64,000 nt of DNA, from NCBI RefSeq assembly GCF_030486595.1, contig NZ_JAUJZH010000003.1, positions 343,977-407,976 on the forward strand, written 5' to 3'. Every line of letters begins with the position of its first letter. The stretch's first letter is position 1. Of the stretch, positions 18,367 to 25,761 are shown one piece after another. The position numbers were made by a program, and so were the translations under genes. The stretch is from Variovorax ginsengisoli (GTDB lineage Bacteria > Pseudomonadota > Gammaproteobacteria > Burkholderiales > Burkholderiaceae_C). The notes under the pieces are model-generated. The model did no database searches and was not told the origin of the DNA. It saw nothing but the letters and a program-made list of their open reading frames with translations.

Positions 18367-19902
18367 TCAGGCCGCCTTGCGCAGTTGGTAGCCGGCGCGG
18401 AACTTCTCGAACTCGACCAGCACCGCGCGGGCTTTGGCCTCGTCGCCTTTGCCCCAGGTCCGCGATCCGAGGAAGGCGCTGATGACGTCCTGCTGCTCGA
18501 CGACGACTTGGCGCGCGACCGTGGCGGTGATCGGTGTGACGCTGGGCGCGGGCGCTGCTGCCGGTGCGGCGACCGTCTGGACCTCCTCGGCCTTGGCGTT
18601 CGCCGCCTCGATGGCCTTGTCGTGCTCCATGATCCGGTGCGCGATGATCGCGGCCAGGTCGTCGGGCGCCTTCAAGACCAGCTGCGCTTCGTCCGGGAAC
18701 AGGATCGAAACGTGGCTACGTGCCTGAAGTGTCGTCAGGTTCTGGTGGATCAGGTCAAACGAGGCGGCCGCGCCGATCTTGGCGTTCGCCAGGGTCGTGT
18801 CGATCGCGTCCTGCATGCTGGCGACCGAGCGCTTGTTCTTGATCGCGCCGGCGAAGTCGGCCGGGACCGCGGGCATGTAGGGCTTGCCTAGGCGGGTGTT
18901 CAGGCCGTCGATGTATGCGCGCAGCGAGGCAGCGGCGTCCGTTAGCATCTTCTGCTTGCGGAGCTTTTCCTCGGCCTCCACGGCGTTCTCGAGGTCGATG
19001 GCCTTGCGGCGCGCCACCTCCGAGATGTGGTCGATGGCCTTGATCGCTTCGTCGATGCTGGCCATCCGACCCAGGATCATGATCTTGGCGGTCGCCATCG
19101 CGTCCTGCACGTCGCGGCAGAACTTGGCGTCTTCCTTCGCGTCGACGAACTGCTGATCGTTCTCGAACTTGGTCGGGATGCTGCCGATCACGGCAAGCGC
19201 CTTGACCTTGTAGGCGTCGAGATTGCTGACGGTGATCTCGCCCTTGGCTTCGACCACCAGGGCCGGCAGCGACTCGCGAGCGGCGGCAGTGGGCTTCGGC
19301 GCTTCGGCCGGCGCCGGCTTGTAGGCGGCCAGGTCGGCGGCGAACTGCTGCCAGCCGGCCAGGATCTCGGCGCGCAGCTCTGCGTCCGGCTCGTACCAGG
19401 CGTGCATCTCTTCGACCATCTCGTCGCCGGACCACTTCGACGCCATGAACAGGATGCGCGTGGCGCCCGACACCATGCACTGCTGTTCCATCTGCACGCG
19501 GTAGGCCTTCGGCAGAGCGTCGGCGCCGGCGTCGGAGATCAGTGCGGCGCGCAGCTGGTCGTTCAGGGTCTTGTGCTCGAAACCGGTGGACTCGTCCATG
19601 GTCAGGCCGTCGAAGGAGGCAGAGAGCTCGCCCTCGGTGCCGGTGACAGGGTACAGGTCTTCGCCGATGATCTTCTCGGCCAGCGGCCGGGCCAGGGCTT
19701 CGAAGCGGTGGCCATCATCGAAGCGGCGCTGTGTGCCTGCGTCGACCTCTTCCGAGATGCCCGTCTTCAACTCCTGCAGCAGCTGCGTGCGGTTCTTGTA
19801 CTTCGAGCAGCCCAGCATTGCCGGCGCGTCACTGGCGTTGAAGTGGGAGGCGCGGTGGGCGTGCCAGGCGGCCGAGCCTTGAATCAGATCGTGCGTCTTC
19901 AT
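18367..19902 (-). CDS. YqaJ-type phage exonuclease with extended C-terminal region
   Basis: Residues 1 to about 190 match YqaJ/lambda-exonuclease-like recombinases: WHAHRASHFNASDAPAMLG, SFDGLT (metal-binding Asp) and FEHKTL (Glu and Lys of the PD-(D/E)xK core), then YRVQMEQQCMVSG. This domain would resect double-strand ends 5' to 3'. The following roughly 320 residues are helical, with coiled-coil-like EAEEKLRKQK and an Ala/Pro linker near residue 435, and are not part of the nuclease. The ATG at 19902 overlaps the upstream annealase-candidate stop (ATGA), a typical two-component recombination pair. Confidence 0.82.
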   Translation of the reverse strand: MKTHDLIQGSAAWHAHRASHFNASDAPAMLGCSKYKNRTQLLQELKTGISEEVDAGTQRRFDDGHRFEALARPLAEKIIGEDLYPVTGTEGELSASFDGLTMDESTGFEHKTLNDQLRAALISDAGADALPKAYRVQMEQQCMVSGATRILFMASKWSGDEMVEEMHAWYEPDAELRAEILAGWQQFAADLAAYKPAPAEAPKPTAAARESLPALVVEAKGEITVSNLDAYKVKALAVIGSIPTKFENDQQFVDAKEDAKFCRDVQDAMATAKIMILGRMASIDEAIKAIDHISEVARRKAIDLENAVEAEEKLRKQKMLTDAAASLRAYIDGLNTRLGKPYMPAVPADFAGAIKNKRSVASMQDAIDTTLANAKIGAAASFDLIHQNLTTLQARSHVSILFPDEAQLVLKAPDDLAAIIAHRIMEHDKAIEAANAKAEEVQTVAAPAAAPAPSVTPITATVARQVVVEQQDVISAFLGSRTWGKGDEAKARAVLVEFEKFRAGYQLRKAA

Positions 19903-20948
19903 GCTTGCTCTCCTTGGGCCGGGGTCCACGACGCGATCTCGACCTTCTGGTCGGCGGTCAGGATCTCCTTTGTTTCGATGGTCTTGATGAGGTCGTTGGC
20001 GGACTTCTTGCCGCTCTCGACGGTCTTCTTCCAGCCCTCCTTCTTGGCTTCGAAGGATTCGGCGGTGCACGCGGGGAGGGCGGCCGTTTTCTTCTCGCCG
20101 CTGCTGCCCTGTTCGGCCTTGTTTTCCATGACGGTGGCCCAGGTGGCTTCGCCGTCCTTGATCGCGCCGTACAGGCCGCGCAGGTTGACCAGCTCGGTCG
20201 GCGAGCAGGCGCCGATGTCGTGGCCGAGGTAGTCGGCCAGCTGGCTCGCCTTCACGCCCAGGCCATCGAAGGCGTCGACGATGCGCTTGCGCTCGGCGGC
20301 CGGGTCGCGCGCCGCCTCGTCCATGCGGACTGACTTGATGATGTCTTCGGCCTCGTCGCACAGGTCGCCGGGCACGATGCGCAGGCCCAGCGTGCGGATG
20401 GCCTTCGAGATCAGCGCCGCGCGCTTGTTGAGCAGGTCGTCATCGTTCGCGGGGATCGTGTAGACCGGCTTCTTGTAGCTGTTGATGCGCATGCTGATGT
20501 AGCTGCCGTCGTCGGAGGGCTTGGAGCGCTCCACCGTCTTCGACACCTTCACGTCCAGCGGGTAGGTGACGTTCGCCTCAAGGTCCGTGACACTGACCCG
20601 GTGCACTTCCTTCTGCACGTCCTCGAAGATCATGGTGGTCTCGATCAGGACATTGGTCATGCAGCGGAGAGCCACTTCGACGAAGCGGATGCCGAGGCCT
20701 TCGACGCCGGCGCCGATCGGCTTGCGGTAATAGGCACTCTTGTTGTTCGCGAAGGTCGGCCGGCGGCATTCCTTCAGCAGGTCTTGGCGCACCTGGTCCC
20801 AGTTGCGGGGGCGGTGCAGCGCAATGGTGTAGCGGGCTTCGACCATGGCCTTCGCCTGGGAGGCGACAGCGCTGGATGCGCTCTCAATGCCGAATTGCTG
20901 GAGGGCGGGCGGATTGAATGCGCCGCCGGTGGTGGTGAGTTCGTTCAC
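19899..20948 (-). CDS. putative single-strand annealing recombinase partner
   Basis: This 349-residue protein immediately precedes the exonuclease gene in an ATGA overlap, the position of RecT/Erf-type annealing proteins. I recognise no classical RecT, Erf or Rad52 motif. The conserved-looking core is AMVEARYTIALHRPRNWDQV, SAYYRKPIG, GLGIRFVEVALRCMTNV and NKRAALISKAIRTLGLRIV. The C terminus resembles a RecT-like tail (IDAFDGLGVKASQLADYLGH). The start is a GTG at 20948; an upstream GTG at 21023 is less likely. Role is inferred from pairing. Confidence 0.6.
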   Translation of the reverse strand: MNELTTTGGAFNPPALQQFGIESASSAVASQAKAMVEARYTIALHRPRNWDQVRQDLLKECRRPTFANNKSAYYRKPIGAGVEGLGIRFVEVALRCMTNVLIETTMIFEDVQKEVHRVSVTDLEANVTYPLDVKVSKTVERSKPSDDGSYISMRINSYKKPVYTIPANDDDLLNKRAALISKAIRTLGLRIVPGDLCDEAEDIIKSVRMDEAARDPAAERKRIVDAFDGLGVKASQLADYLGHDIGACSPTELVNLRGLYGAIKDGEATWATVMENKAEQGSSGEKKTAALPACTAESFEAKKEGWKKTVESGKKSANDLIKTIETKEILTADQKVEIASWTPAQGEQA

Positions 20949-20959
20949 GGTTCGTTCTT

Positions 20960-21157
20960 TCAGGTGCGGAGAAGGACGGCGACCAGCGAAACCACGCAGG
21001 GCACCAGGAGAGGGGAGAGGCACAGGAGGACGACAGTCCAGAGCGACGGGTCGCCGACGTAGGCCTGGTGGTCTTCCTGCTCGGCAACCGACACGCGGGT
21101 GTCGACCTCGGGGCGGTCCGACCAGTGGCCGGCGTGCATGCGGTGGACGGCGTTCAT
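20960..21157 (-). CDS. small membrane protein (65 aa)
   Basis: A hydrophilic N-terminal half (MNAVHRMHAGHWSDRPEVD) is followed by one membrane segment, LWTVVLLCLSPLLVPCVVSL. Its start overlaps the upstream small membrane gene by four bases. Unknown function. Confidence 0.55.
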   Translation of the reverse strand: MNAVHRMHAGHWSDRPEVDTRVSVAEQEDHQAYVGDPSLWTVVLLCLSPLLVPCVVSLVAVLLRT

Positions 21158-21360
21158 GACGTGCCTTTCAGGATGAAAAACAGGGCAACGACCGCGGCGA
21201 TGCACGCCGGGACGATCCAGCGATGGCCACCGGCCTTGGGGGCAGGGCGCTCGATCGCGCACGCATCTCGGCAGACGTCGCGGCTGGTGCGTGGGGCCAG
21301 GGCGCCCATGGCGGCCCCGATCTGGCGCGTCCGGAGCTCGGCGAATTGCGAGCGCGTCAT
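21154..21360 (-). CDS. small C-terminally anchored protein (68 aa)
   Basis: The N-terminal part is basic and soluble (MTRSQFAELRTRQIGAAMG), and the end is a single membrane segment, WIVPACIAAVVALFFIL, suggesting a tail-anchored protein. ATGA overlaps on both sides. Unknown function. Confidence 0.55.
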   Translation of the reverse strand: MTRSQFAELRTRQIGAAMGALAPRTSRDVCRDACAIERPAPKAGGHRWIVPACIAAVVALFFILKGTS

Positions 21361-21980
21361 GAGGCGCTCCCGGTGACCTTGGCGATGGCCTTCGCGCTTT
21401 CGGCCGCCCGGCCATACGATTCATCGGTGACGTAGCTCAGCGTGCCGTAGCCGTCGAGGCTGTAGCCGATCAATTGCGCAACCTGCATGTGCTCCTCGGG
21501 CGTGAAGACGCCTCGCGCCGTCTCGTTCAGGCCGTAGCCATGCTTCCTCGAATGCTCCAGCAGCGCGGAGACGATGCGGTTTTCCTTGAAGCGCAGAACG
21601 CCATGCTCGTCCGTCACCAGAGGGTGCATCGGCTGGGCTTGGGCCGGTTGCGAGGGGGCGCCGAGGGATGCGCGCCATGCTGCATCCAGCTTGTCGTCGA
21701 GGTCGCCCTTGCAGGTGTTGAAGGCGATGATCGACTTGGCGCGCTGGTCGTAGGAGCGGTCCGCATGCACGCGGTACAGCGGGGGCAACGGCTCCTCCGT
21801 GGCGGCTGGGCGCGAGGGAGCGGCGAGAGCGTCTGCCGCCTCAACGTGCGCCGATGCGCGGGCTTGGTACTCATGCCACGTAAGCTCATGTCGCAGGTAC
21901 ATGCCGAGCAGGTCGTCCAGCACGCCAGCGCTCCACGAGCGGATGCGCTCGCTCGGGTCGAATTCGTTCATGTCGGCCAT
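21357..21980 (-). CDS. hypothetical phage protein (207 aa)
   Basis: No known family is recognised. Features are acidic N-terminal helices, an Ala/Pro linker near residue 55-65, ADRSYDQRAKSIIAFNTC, and a C-terminal half with FTPEEHMQVAQLIGYSLDGYG. The ATG at 21980 overlaps the stop of the first operon gene (TGATG); a GTG three bases earlier is possible. It is probably the second gene transcribed from PL. Confidence 0.6.
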   Translation of the reverse strand: MADMNEFDPSERIRSWSAGVLDDLLGMYLRHELTWHEYQARASAHVEAADALAAPSRPAATEEPLPPLYRVHADRSYDQRAKSIIAFNTCKGDLDDKLDAAWRASLGAPSQPAQAQPMHPLVTDEHGVLRFKENRIVSALLEHSRKHGYGLNETARGVFTPEEHMQVAQLIGYSLDGYGTLSYVTDESYGRAAESAKAIAKVTGSAS

Positions 21981-22195
21981 CACAGTGCGACCCCCAGCGC
22001 GGCGAGGGCGCGCTTGGCCAGGCCACGGGTGCGGACGCTCTTGATCTGACCGGTGGTGCACATCGCGTCGAAGACGCGCGCCACCTCGACCAGGTCAGGC
22101 AACGGGTCATACTGACCCGGAGCGGGCAACTTCTCACGCTCGGCGCGGAGCAGCATCAGCTGCTCGTCGAGCGGTCCGGTGTTGGTCTCTTCCAC
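21980..22195 (-). CDS. first gene of the leftward operon (71 aa)
   Basis: This small protein (DEQLMLLRAEREKL ... RTRGLAKRALAALGVAL) is of unknown function. The GTG at 22195 has an AGGAGA ribosome-binding site eight bases upstream, and the PL promoter/operator lies about 40 bases upstream. It is the first open frame of the early leftward transcript. An ATG at 22249 would fall in the operator and is rejected. Confidence 0.55.
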   Translation of the reverse strand: MEETNTGPLDEQLMLLRAEREKLPAPGQYDPLPDLVEVARVFDAMCTTGQIKSVRTRGLAKRALAALGVAL

Positions 22196-22236
22196 TTCGC
22201 ATCTCCTGCGCCGCGGGATTGCAGCGCCTGAGATGT

Positions 22237-22264
22237 AGTTTAGCGACAACTAAACGCAAGTCAA
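22237..22264 (-). promoter_or_regulatory. leftward early promoter (PL-like)
   Basis: On the minus strand TTGACT and TAAACT stand 16 bases apart. The -10 and spacer overlap operator copy 22239-22254, so repressor binding would directly block RNA polymerase. Transcription would start near 22230 and read the annealase-exonuclease-integrase operon. Confidence 0.7.
22239..22254. promoter_or_regulatory. repressor operator copy 1
   Basis: TTTAGCGACAACTAAA, with flanking G and C extending the dyad to 18 bases. The same palindromic half-sites (TTTAG / CTAAA) occur at 22282, 25321 and 25375, exactly at the two promoter regions, which marks them as CI/Cro binding sites. Confidence 0.8.
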
Positions 22265-22281
22265 GCTGTCGCTGAATTATT

Positions 22282-22297
22282 TTTAGCGATGGCTAAA
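22282..22297. promoter_or_regulatory. repressor operator copy 2
   Basis: TTTAGCGATGGCTAAA, 43 bases from copy 1 (start to start), upstream of the PL -35. Two copies at this locus would allow cooperative binding. Confidence 0.75.
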
Positions 22298-22350
22298 CCA
22301 CGCAGGTGAAGAAAGGCCCGCTCGGGCGGGGCCAGAGTCACAATGTGCCA

Positions 22351-22560
22351 ATGAAACACCCCACCATCGAGCTATTCGAGCAACGAGCCTCTTTGCTGGA
22401 CGTACAGGGCAGCGGCCAAGGCTTGGACGACGCCATAGCCAGCCTGGCGGCCTGGATGGATCTGGCTGAACACCGCCTCACGGAAGACGATCGCACCGTA
22501 CTCGGGGGGATTGGTGCGCTGTTGTTCCGGGAAGGGCTACGCAGGCGCGGGCAAGCGTGA
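22351..22560 (+). CDS. small hypothetical protein (69 aa)
   Basis: This rightward frame starts MKHPTIELFEQRASLLDVQG and encodes an acidic helical protein (DAIASLAAWMDLAEHRL). It lies between the PL control region and a bidirectional terminator. No family or clear promoter is recognised. An earlier in-frame start at 22306 sits in a GC hairpin and is less likely. Confidence 0.45.
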   Translation: MKHPTIELFEQRASLLDVQGSGQGLDDAIASLAAWMDLAEHRLTEDDRTVLGGIGALLFREGLRRRGQA

Positions 22561-22583
22561 AAAAGCCCGCTCGAGGCGGGCTT
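22558..22583 (-). terminator. terminator at the end of the cI operon
   Basis: AAGCCCGC and GCGGGCTT form an 8-bp stem. Read on the minus strand the hairpin is followed by a run of T, placing it 22 bases after the stop of the 317-residue membrane protein. It can also end the rightward 69-residue gene. Confidence 0.8.
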
Positions 22584-22604
22584 GGGGGGCGATTGAGGGA
22601 CGCT

Positions 22605-23558
22605 CTACAAGACAGAGACGATCTGTGCGGCCTTCACAACGTCTCGATTCTTGGTGATGCTCACCTCTAGCCGTATCGGTTGGCGATCCCGCGCTGCGGA
22701 CCACAGCCTTTCTAAGTCGTCGGCTGAGAGTTCGTCGTGGCTGATGGTCACAGGAAACTCGGTTCCGTCGCCCCGCGCAAGTACATACCGGGTCGCTCCT
22801 TCGAACCTTGTCTCGGTGCCGAAAATCCGGAACTCTTCTTCGATGACGTCTGCGGTGGAGGAGACGCGGGCAGCACGCTGATTCAAGGTCGCGAGCTCAT
22901 CGCTGTCCAGCCGAACCCGCCCTACGGCAATTTGGGTCGCATCAGTGGCGCTTCGGAGCACCGCCTTCGTTCCGTCTTCTGCAGCTTTCTCAATTCGCTG
23001 GACCTTTTCGTTCGCAGCAACACGAGCAAAGACTTCGAATTGCTTGGTTTTCTCTGCTTCGTTTCTTATATCGAGGTCAGCTTTTATTCGTTCTTTTCGA
23101 ACGTCGGCGGTCGCACTTATGGCCTTCCACGCGATGAACCCTGCAGCAAAAATGACAGTGATGGCAATTAGTACCATGGCCTTGTTTGCGTCATCCATTT
23201 GCTGGAAGCCTTCCCCCAGTGTTTCAACCACTTTTTCAAGGAGGGCCTGAATGTCCGTCGATCCATGCTCAACTTTAAAAATGAGTTCCAAGCCCTCTCT
23301 TTGCTTGGCAGAGAGGCGCCGTATGTCGTCGCTTCCAGTAAGAACGAACGCGCCTGCCTTGTAGATTGCCTCCTGATACTCCCAGAGTGCCCGCGCCAAT
23401 TCGCCTGGTATTGTTGAGTCGTATCGAGGCCCCTCAATGTCAATATCGATCTTTGACAGCTCGCCTGAAAAGATAATTTTCTTGTCGGCTTCGCTATTTT
23501 CGGTTAGGACGACTAGGTAGGCAAGCGCTTCTTCGGTAGTTGACAGTATCACGGCCAT
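22605..23558 (-). CDS. membrane-anchored protein of the cI operon (317 aa), unknown
   Basis: Residues 1-120 are soluble (SGELSKIDIDIEGPRYDST; LSAKQREGLELIFKVEHGS). Residues 128-147 are one transmembrane segment (MVLIAITVIFAAGFIAWKAI). A charged coiled-coil-like stretch follows (ADVRKERIKADLDIRNEAEK), and the end is a beta-rich domain (FRIFGTETRFEGATRYVLAR). No known family is recognised. The DNA is visibly more A/T-rich than neighbouring genes, suggesting separate acquisition. Position between cI and the terminator predicts expression in the lysogen, as for superinfection-exclusion or defence morons; that function is inference only. Confidence 0.7.
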   Translation of the reverse strand: MAVILSTTEEALAYLVVLTENSEADKKIIFSGELSKIDIDIEGPRYDSTIPGELARALWEYQEAIYKAGAFVLTGSDDIRRLSAKQREGLELIFKVEHGSTDIQALLEKVVETLGEGFQQMDDANKAMVLIAITVIFAAGFIAWKAISATADVRKERIKADLDIRNEAEKTKQFEVFARVAANEKVQRIEKAAEDGTKAVLRSATDATQIAVGRVRLDSDELATLNQRAARVSSTADVIEEEFRIFGTETRFEGATRYVLARGDGTEFPVTISHDELSADDLERLWSAARDRQPIRLEVSITKNRDVVKAAQIVSVL

Positions 23559-23669
23559 TTATTTCTCATATTCTCGGTTTGCTATATCGGGTTGTGCGAT
23601 GCGTGGCAAGTCGTCCCCGCAACCATGGTTCCACCAGGCGGCAATCCGCGCGCCCAGGGAGACGAGTAT

Positions 23670-24245
23670 TCATAGCTTGCCCGCGTTGGCCTTGTTCTCG
23701 CCGGCACGATCGGCACCAGCCTGAGCGGTGAGGGCGTTGAACGCGAACGCAGCTCGAGACAGATCGGCGCGCCGCGCGCGTTCGCTGAGCAGGATCGTGA
23801 CGTTCGGGCCCGACCAGGTGCTTTCTTCCGACGACACGACTGCGCCGGCCGTCGTCGTCACTTGGGAGGTCCACGTCTTCATCGGTGGCCCGTATCGCTC
23901 GACGAGCATGCCTTTGAGCCGTGGATAGTCGACCTGGCCAGTCAGCAGGTGCACCGATGCGATCGCGCCGTTGGTGAAGAACACGCTGCCGCCGCGGGAA
24001 AAGCCGAACGGGATGCCCTTGAGCGAGGCCGTCTGCGGCGAGTACCCGATGTCATCAGTGCATATGAACGACGGCGTCTTGTAGCTATCAGGGTTCGACT
24101 GGACGAGAGGAGGGCACATGGGGATGCTGGCGGCCGGCGCGCCAAGCGTCACGCCCATCACCGACGTCGGCTCTTGATTCCACTGGGCATGCGCCGCGGG
24201 TACTGCAGCGAAGATCGCGGCCGCGACCACTGCTCGAATGTTCAT
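23670..24245 (-). CDS. exported protein of the cI operon (191 aa)
   Basis: The signal peptide AVVAAAIFAAVPAAHAQ predicts export. The mature part has SVMGVTLGAPAASIPMCPP and a second Cys in FICTDDIGY, possibly a disulfide, and ends in SERARRADLSRAAFAFNAL. It resembles small periplasmic proteins of unknown role that are spread in Burkholderiales (impression, unverified). The start at 24245 has an ideal AGGAGG site. A 111-nt gap to the next gene shows no obvious signal. Confidence 0.65.
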   Translation of the reverse strand: MNIRAVVAAAIFAAVPAAHAQWNQEPTSVMGVTLGAPAASIPMCPPLVQSNPDSYKTPSFICTDDIGYSPQTASLKGIPFGFSRGGSVFFTNGAIASVHLLTGQVDYPRLKGMLVERYGPPMKTWTSQVTTTAGAVVSSEESTWSGPNVTILLSERARRADLSRAAFAFNALTAQAGADRAGENKANAGKL

Positions 24246-24253
24246 GCTCCTCC

Positions 24254-24505
24254 TCATCTTGTTTCTTGTGGGCCTCGGCGGTGCACCAGCAGCGCCAGTT
24301 CATCGGACAAGGACGCGACCATGCCTCTGGCGAACGTGGGGTTCTTGTAGCAGCTGCCCGCCGTGTTCGTGATGTACCGCATTTTCCTCATCGTGCAGGC
24401 AAAGGCGATTCCGGTGATTTCGCCCGCCTTGGCGCCTTCAAGTAGCACCTCGAGGCACTCCACGGTGTCGTGGCTGATCGTGTCTGGGACCAGGCGGTAG
24501 GGCAT
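24254..24505 (-). CDS. small hypothetical protein after cI (83 aa)
   Basis: The core is DTVECLEVLLEGAKAGEITG, followed by a Cys-containing basic segment (CTMRKMRYITNTAGSCY). I have seen similar short frames beside repressors in beta-proteobacterial phages but know no function. Its ATG begins directly after the cI stop with no gap, so translation is coupled. Confidence 0.6.
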   Translation of the reverse strand: MPYRLVPDTISHDTVECLEVLLEGAKAGEITGIAFACTMRKMRYITNTAGSCYKNPTFARGMVASLSDELALLVHRRGPQETR

Positions 24506-25306
24506 TCATCTACCCTTTGCCTTCTCGCCTTGCGTGCGCTCGCGTTGGTCTGCAGGCGTCAGCCCCTCCAACTGTTGCATCGACGCGAGCCGGGCTGCCA
24601 GATTGGGCCCAGTCTTCTTCCTGGATGACGGCGCTGCCTCCTCCGAGACCTCAAACCACATCGCACTCTTCGCTGTTCCGGCGACGTAGTGCATCGCAGC
24701 CACGTCTTCCTCGAGCAGGCTGATCCGGGGGAAGGTCTGATGGTTGTTGTTGATCGAGTCGAGGTGGACCATTCCGTCTCGGGAATAGGCGAACACCTTG
24801 ATCATCACCCGGCCGTCGCTCGATCGGACCAGGACCTCGTCGCCAGGCGAAACCGGATGGTTGGGCTCCACGACAGCAAACTCGCCATGCCGGATGCGGG
24901 GTGCCATCGACTCACCTTTGCAGCGGACGGCATAGGCGTTTCGATCTCGGCTCGGGAAGCCGACGCGCCCGTCACCGTGGCCGACCGGGTACTCGAGTTC
25001 GTAGTAGTGGCCGTCGTCTCCGAGTTGGGCGGTGCCGACGACAGGGACGCCCTCTTGGGGGGCATTGCTGGGCCCAGTCTCGCGCGCGCTCGTCGCAAGC
25101 GAAGGGAACATCTGGCCCCGAGTCAGATGCAGCCGCTCTTCGAGCTTTGCAGCCGCCTTCTCCCCGAATGGCTCGTCCTCGTCGAAGTACTGGGTGATCC
25201 GACCCTTGCTGAGGCCTGACGCCTCCATGAACTTCTGCCGCTCGCCGTGGAAGTGCTTGTTGAAGTAGGCGATGAATTCCGCCCTGCGCGTCGCGTCGTT
25301 GCTCAT
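24506..25306 (-). CDS. CI-like prophage repressor (HTH + S24 peptidase domain)
   Basis: This 266-residue regulator has an N-terminal helix-turn-helix (FMEASGLSKGRITQYFDED, residues 27-45) and a LexA/CI-type S24 domain with Ser133 (CKGESMAPRIRHGEF) and Lys170 (RVMIKVFAY). It should bind the four TTTAG-CTAAA operators, hold PL and PR silent, and be inactivated by RecA during DNA damage. The residue pair at the expected scissile site is Leu95-Gly96 (TAQLGDDG), not Ala-Gly. The ATG at 25306 fits the promoter; the longer frame to 25360 would start upstream of it. Confidence 0.88.
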   Translation of the reverse strand: MSNDATRRAEFIAYFNKHFHGERQKFMEASGLSKGRITQYFDEDEPFGEKAAAKLEERLHLTRGQMFPSLATSARETGPSNAPQEGVPVVGTAQLGDDGHYYELEYPVGHGDGRVGFPSRDRNAYAVRCKGESMAPRIRHGEFAVVEPNHPVSPGDEVLVRSSDGRVMIKVFAYSRDGMVHLDSINNNHQTFPRISLLEEDVAAMHYVAGTAKSAMWFEVSEEAAPSSRKKTGPNLAARLASMQQLEGLTPADQRERTQGEKAKGR

Positions 25307-25317
25307 ATCAGGCGCGG

Positions 25318-25346
25318 ACGTTAAGCGGTAGCTAAATATCTCGCAA
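25318..25346 (-). promoter_or_regulatory. repressor maintenance promoter (PRM-like)
   Basis: On the minus strand TTGCGA and TAACGT are 17 bases apart. The predicted start falls near 25311, giving a leader of only about five bases before the cI ATG, so the transcript may be leaderless or nearly so, as with lambda PRM. Operator copy 3 covers the spacer. Confidence 0.55.
25321..25336. promoter_or_regulatory. repressor operator copy 3
   Basis: TTAAGCGGTAGCTAAA, the weakest match of the four, overlapping the cI promoter. A weaker site here is the usual layout for autoregulation of repressor and for Cro action. Confidence 0.65.
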
Positions 25347-25363
25347 CAGGCTTCAGACATAGC

Positions 25364-25392
25364 TTGACTCAGCGTTTAGCGACATCTAAACT
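25364..25392 (+). promoter_or_regulatory. rightward early promoter (PR-like)
   Basis: TTGACT and TAAACT are 17 bases apart, with operator copy 4 between and over the -10. The expected start site, six to seven bases after the -10, coincides with the A of the cro ATG at 25399. Confidence 0.7.
25375..25390. promoter_or_regulatory. repressor operator copy 4
   Basis: TTTAGCGACATCTAAA with flanking G and C, nearly identical to copy 1 at PL. It overlaps the PR -10 box. Confidence 0.8.
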
Positions 25393-25398
25393 GGCGTC

Positions 25399-25599
25399 AT
25401 GAAACTCTCTGACTGGCTCGACGCCGAAAAAGGCCGCACCAAGGCCGTCGCTGATCACTTTGGTGTTTCCCTGGGCGCCGTGACGCAATGGCGAGAGGGC
25501 GTTCCGCGCGAGCGGATGAGGGATCTGCACGCCTTCACCGACGCTGCAGTTTCCTACGAAGACATGCTCCCGGCGCAGCCCGTCGCCAAGGCCGCCTGA
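25399..25599 (+). CDS. Cro-like HTH protein
   Basis: This 66-residue protein is a single helix-turn-helix domain: SDWLDAEKGRTKAVADHFGV then LGAVTQWREGVP, the YdaS/Cro pattern. It is divergent from cI, read from PR, and expected to bind the same operators to favour lytic growth. No ribosome-binding site is present and the predicted transcript starts at the ATG, so translation may be leaderless. Confidence 0.8.
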   Translation: MKLSDWLDAEKGRTKAVADHFGVSLGAVTQWREGVPRERMRDLHAFTDAAVSYEDMLPAQPVAKAA

Positions 25600-25746
25600 A
25601 TGTCCAGCGTGATCGGGTTCCTGTTGTGCCTGGGCTTCGCCTGGTTCGCTGCGAGTGCGTTCCTGGCCGGGGAGCCCATCGCCGCGGCCGCGTTCGTCCT
25701 TGCACTGCTCGGCACGCTGCATGAGATGGCCCGCGAGCCCAAGTAG
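25600..25746 (+). CDS. tiny membrane protein (48 aa)
   Basis: It begins directly after the cro stop codon and encodes two hydrophobic stretches (VIGFLLCLGFAWFAASAFL and AAAAFVLALLGTL) ending HEMAREPK. Abutment to cro suggests co-translation. Unknown function. Confidence 0.5.
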   Translation: MSSVIGFLLCLGFAWFAASAFLAGEPIAAAAFVLALLGTLHEMAREPK

Positions 25747-25761
25747 GGCGGCGTCGTAGAC

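Noticed and set aside
24506..25360. Longer CI start at 25360
   Set aside because: It would begin upstream of the predicted cI promoter start and inside the operator/promoter region. ATG 25306 fits promoter and HTH position.
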